DNA of 32,274 bases from Actinomadura formosensis NBRC 14204 (lineage in GTDB: Bacteria > Actinomycetota > Actinomycetes > Streptosporangiales > Streptosporangiaceae). Both the position numbers and the translations under genes were made by a program. Numbering within the stretch: the first letter of the stretch is position 1; each line of letters opens with the position of its first letter. The notes beneath the pieces were generated by a model, which did no database searches, was not told the origin of the DNA, and saw only the letters and a program-made list of their open reading frames with translations. Location: contig NZ_BCQQ01000085.1 in the NCBI RefSeq assembly GCF_001552155.1, positions 1 to 32,274 on the forward strand. The letters run 5' to 3'. Below are positions 30,716 through 32,274 of this stretch, one piece after another.

Positions 30716-32274
30716 ATGACCTTGGACATGGGCATGCGCAACAACATGTTCCGCAGACTGCCCGTGGAACAGGCCACGGGCCGGCTCTACGGCGGGCGGC
30801 ACCGGCTCCGCGTGGTCTACCGGACCCGCGATCTCGTCGTCCTCGGCCTCGGCGTCATGATCGGCTCCGGCATCTTCAAGATCGCCGGTGAGCAGGCCAG
30901 CTCGACGGCCGGTCCGGGCGTGCTCATCTCCTTCCTCATCGCGGGCGGCGTGTGCGTGCTGGCCGCGCTGGCGTTCGCCGAGCTGTCCTCGATCATCCCG
31001 GTCGCGGGCAGCGCCTACTCCTTCGCCTACGTGGCGTTCGGCGAGGTCTGGGCGTGGGTCGTCGGCTGGGCGCTGATCATGGAGCTGCTGCTGGCGGCGT
31101 CGGTGCTCGCGCGGGTGTGGTCGCTGTACGCCACGCAGGCGCTGCACGACTTCGGGGTGCCGATCCCCGGCCGGCTCGGCGACCTGATCGGCCAGGTGAA
31201 GGGCCCGGACCTGCTGGCCCTCGGCATCCTGCTGCTGGTCGTGCTGATGCTCGCCACCGGCAGCCGGATGAGCCTGAAGTCGCTGTGGTTCATGGTGATG
31301 GCCAAGGTCATCGTGATCGGCCTCGTCATCGCCACCGGCCTGAAGTTCTTCGACGCCGGCAACCTCACCCCGTTCCTCCCGCCCGCGCGCCCCGCGCCGG
31401 AGGGCGACCAGACGGTGCTGGACGCCGTGCTCGGCGCGCTCGGCGGCGGGACCCCGCACGTGTTCGGCGTCTGGGGACTGTTCGCCGCCGCGCCGACCAT
31501 CGCGTTCGCCTACATCGGGTTCGACCTGATCGCGACCGCGTCGGAGGAGACCGACGACGCGCCCCGCAAGGTGCCGCGCGGCATCCTCACCGCCCTGCTG
31601 ACGGCGATCGTGCTGTACGCGGCGGTCGCGATCGCGCTGGTCGGCATGGTCGGCATGGACGGCTTCGCCAAGCTCGACCCGGACAAGCTGCTGATCGCCG
31701 CCGCGTTCGACGAGGTCGGCGCGGGCGCGATGGGCAAGATCGTCGACGTGGGCGCCGTGCTGGCGCTGACCACCGTCATCCTGGTGGTGGTGATCAGCCT
31801 GACCCGGGTGCTGTTCTCGATGGCCCGGGACGGGCTGCTGCCGCGTCCGCTCGCCGCCATGAGCCGCTACCGGGTGCCGTCCCGCGCGACGCTGCTGGCG
31901 GGCGGCGCGGCGATCGTGATGTCGCAGACGATCGACGTGCTGACGCTGGAGCAGCTCGTCGTGATCGGCACGCTGTTCGCGTTCCTCTTCGTCGCCGCCG
32001 CGGTGCTGGCGCTCCGGCGGTCCCAGCCCGGCCTGCACCGGCCGTTCCGGATGCCCGCGGCGCCGCTCATCGTGGTCGTGTCGATCTTCGCGATCGGCTG
32101 GCTGATGCTGAACCTCAAGATCCAGACGTGGGCGTACTTCGCGATCTGGATGGCCGTCGGCATCGTCCTGTACCTGATCTACGGGCGCCGCAAGAGCCAG
32201 ATGAAGCTGCTGCTGGACGCGCCGCCGCCGGACCGCCCGGTCGCCGCCCCGCTGGCCCCCGCGCCGCCGCCCGG
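30716..32274 (+). CDS. APC-family amino-acid permease (CAT/YfnA-like), C-terminus cut off
   Basis: 519 codons are present and the frame is still open at the window end. After a basic N-terminus, helix one contains VMIGSGIFKIAGE (Ile49-Gly-Ser-Gly-Ile-Phe54), the substrate-binding break of APC transporters. ELSSIIPVAGSAYSFAYVAFGE and AYIGFDLIATASEETDDAPRKVPRGI identify the cationic-amino-acid-transporter/YfnA group, with 12 or more helices. The visible end is a Pro/Ala-rich cytoplasmic tail, so little is probably missing. ATG 30716 has GGGGAG seven bases upstream (30703-30708). It diverges from ggt, and a structured leader precedes it. Confidence 0.92.
   Translation, partial: MTLDMGMRNNMFRRLPVEQATGRLYGGRHRLRVVYRTRDLVVLGLGVMIGSGIFKIAGEQASSTAGPGVLISFLIAGGVCVLAALAFAELSSIIPVAGSAYSFAYVAFGEVWAWVVGWALIMELLLAASVLARVWSLYATQALHDFGVPIPGRLGDLIGQVKGPDLLALGILLLVVLMLATGSRMSLKSLWFMVMAKVIVIGLVIATGLKFFDAGNLTPFLPPARPAPEGDQTVLDAVLGALGGGTPHVFGVWGLFAAAPTIAFAYIGFDLIATASEETDDAPRKVPRGILTALLTAIVLYAAVAIALVGMVGMDGFAKLDPDKLLIAAAFDEVGAGAMGKIVDVGAVLALTTVILVVVISLTRVLFSMARDGLLPRPLAAMSRYRVPSRATLLAGGAAIVMSQTIDVLTLEQLVVIGTLFAFLFVAAAVLALRRSQPGLHRPFRMPAAPLIVVVSIFAIGWLMLNLKIQTWAYFAIWMAVGIVLYLIYGRRKSQMKLLLDAPPPDRPVAAPLAPAPPP

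Noticed and set aside
1..32274. tRNA or rRNA genes, insertion sequences, integrases, toxin-antitoxin or phage-defence genes
   Set aside because: I looked for their motifs and found none. No terminal inverted repeats, transposase motifs or cloverleaf patterns were seen by eye.

Overview
The window is chromosomal DNA from a high-GC actinomycete. Codon third positions are almost all G or C, GTG starts are common, and the gene set is actinobacterial: an F420:NADPH oxidoreductase, a DUF574 (SAV2177-type) methyltransferase, an XRE-TPR regulator, a DUF5685 protein, a type I methionine aminopeptidase with a PxxP-style N-terminal extension, and a CseB/AfsQ1-like response regulator. I infer Streptosporangiales, perhaps Thermomonosporaceae (Actinomadura-like), from general similarity only. 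There is no rRNA, tRNA, CRISPR array, insertion sequence or phage gene that I can support. It reads as ordinary core or shell chromosome with a few odd loci.

Layout. Positions 1-2305 (minus): npdG, a K+ channel with a TrkA-N domain, a small winged-helix-like protein and the start of a membrane protein, tightly spaced as one operon. 2398-5787 (mostly plus): an unknown 198-aa protein, a 58-aa Cys/His protein (minus), map, a helix-hairpin-helix membrane protein and a YdjM-type membrane hydrolase. 5788-8443 (minus): a three-gene signalling unit of OmpR-type regulator, sensor kinase and GerMN lipoprotein, with overlapping ends. 8527-10248 (plus): a GT-C-like membrane protein. 10242-17288 (minus): a BaeRF3-like protein, a NarL/HisKA_3 two-component pair, a CopD-CtaG fusion, CopC and a DUF5685 protein with an extreme cysteine tail. 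17353-18651 (minus): the XRE-TPR regulator. 18869-24876 (plus): purine permease, divergent glycerate kinase, DUF574 methyltransferase, alanine dehydrogenase, histidine phosphatase and CsoR. 24878-27040: a divergent marR / 14-TM exporter pair. 27037-30327 (minus): DUF2236 protein, CutA and gamma-glutamyltransferase. 30716-end (plus): an amino-acid permease cut by the window edge.

How the genes fit together. Copper is a recurring theme: CopC, CopD-CtaG and an adjoining two-component pair, and a CsoR Cu(I) sensor with its own operator about 9 kb away. Envelope sensing is served by the regulator-kinase-lipoprotein set. Several regulators sit next to clear candidate operators: twin palindromes between marR and the exporter, a CCCC/GGGG dyad ahead of csoR, direct repeats ahead of the XRE gene, and a triple GAGTTG repeat with a long dyad between the XRE and DUF5685 genes.

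The best leads for something undescribed are the XRE-TPR/DUF5685 pair (19 cysteines in the last 45 residues) and a three-hairpin leader ahead of the amino-acid permease that I cannot assign to a known riboswitch class. All function calls come from reading motifs by eye; no database search was run.
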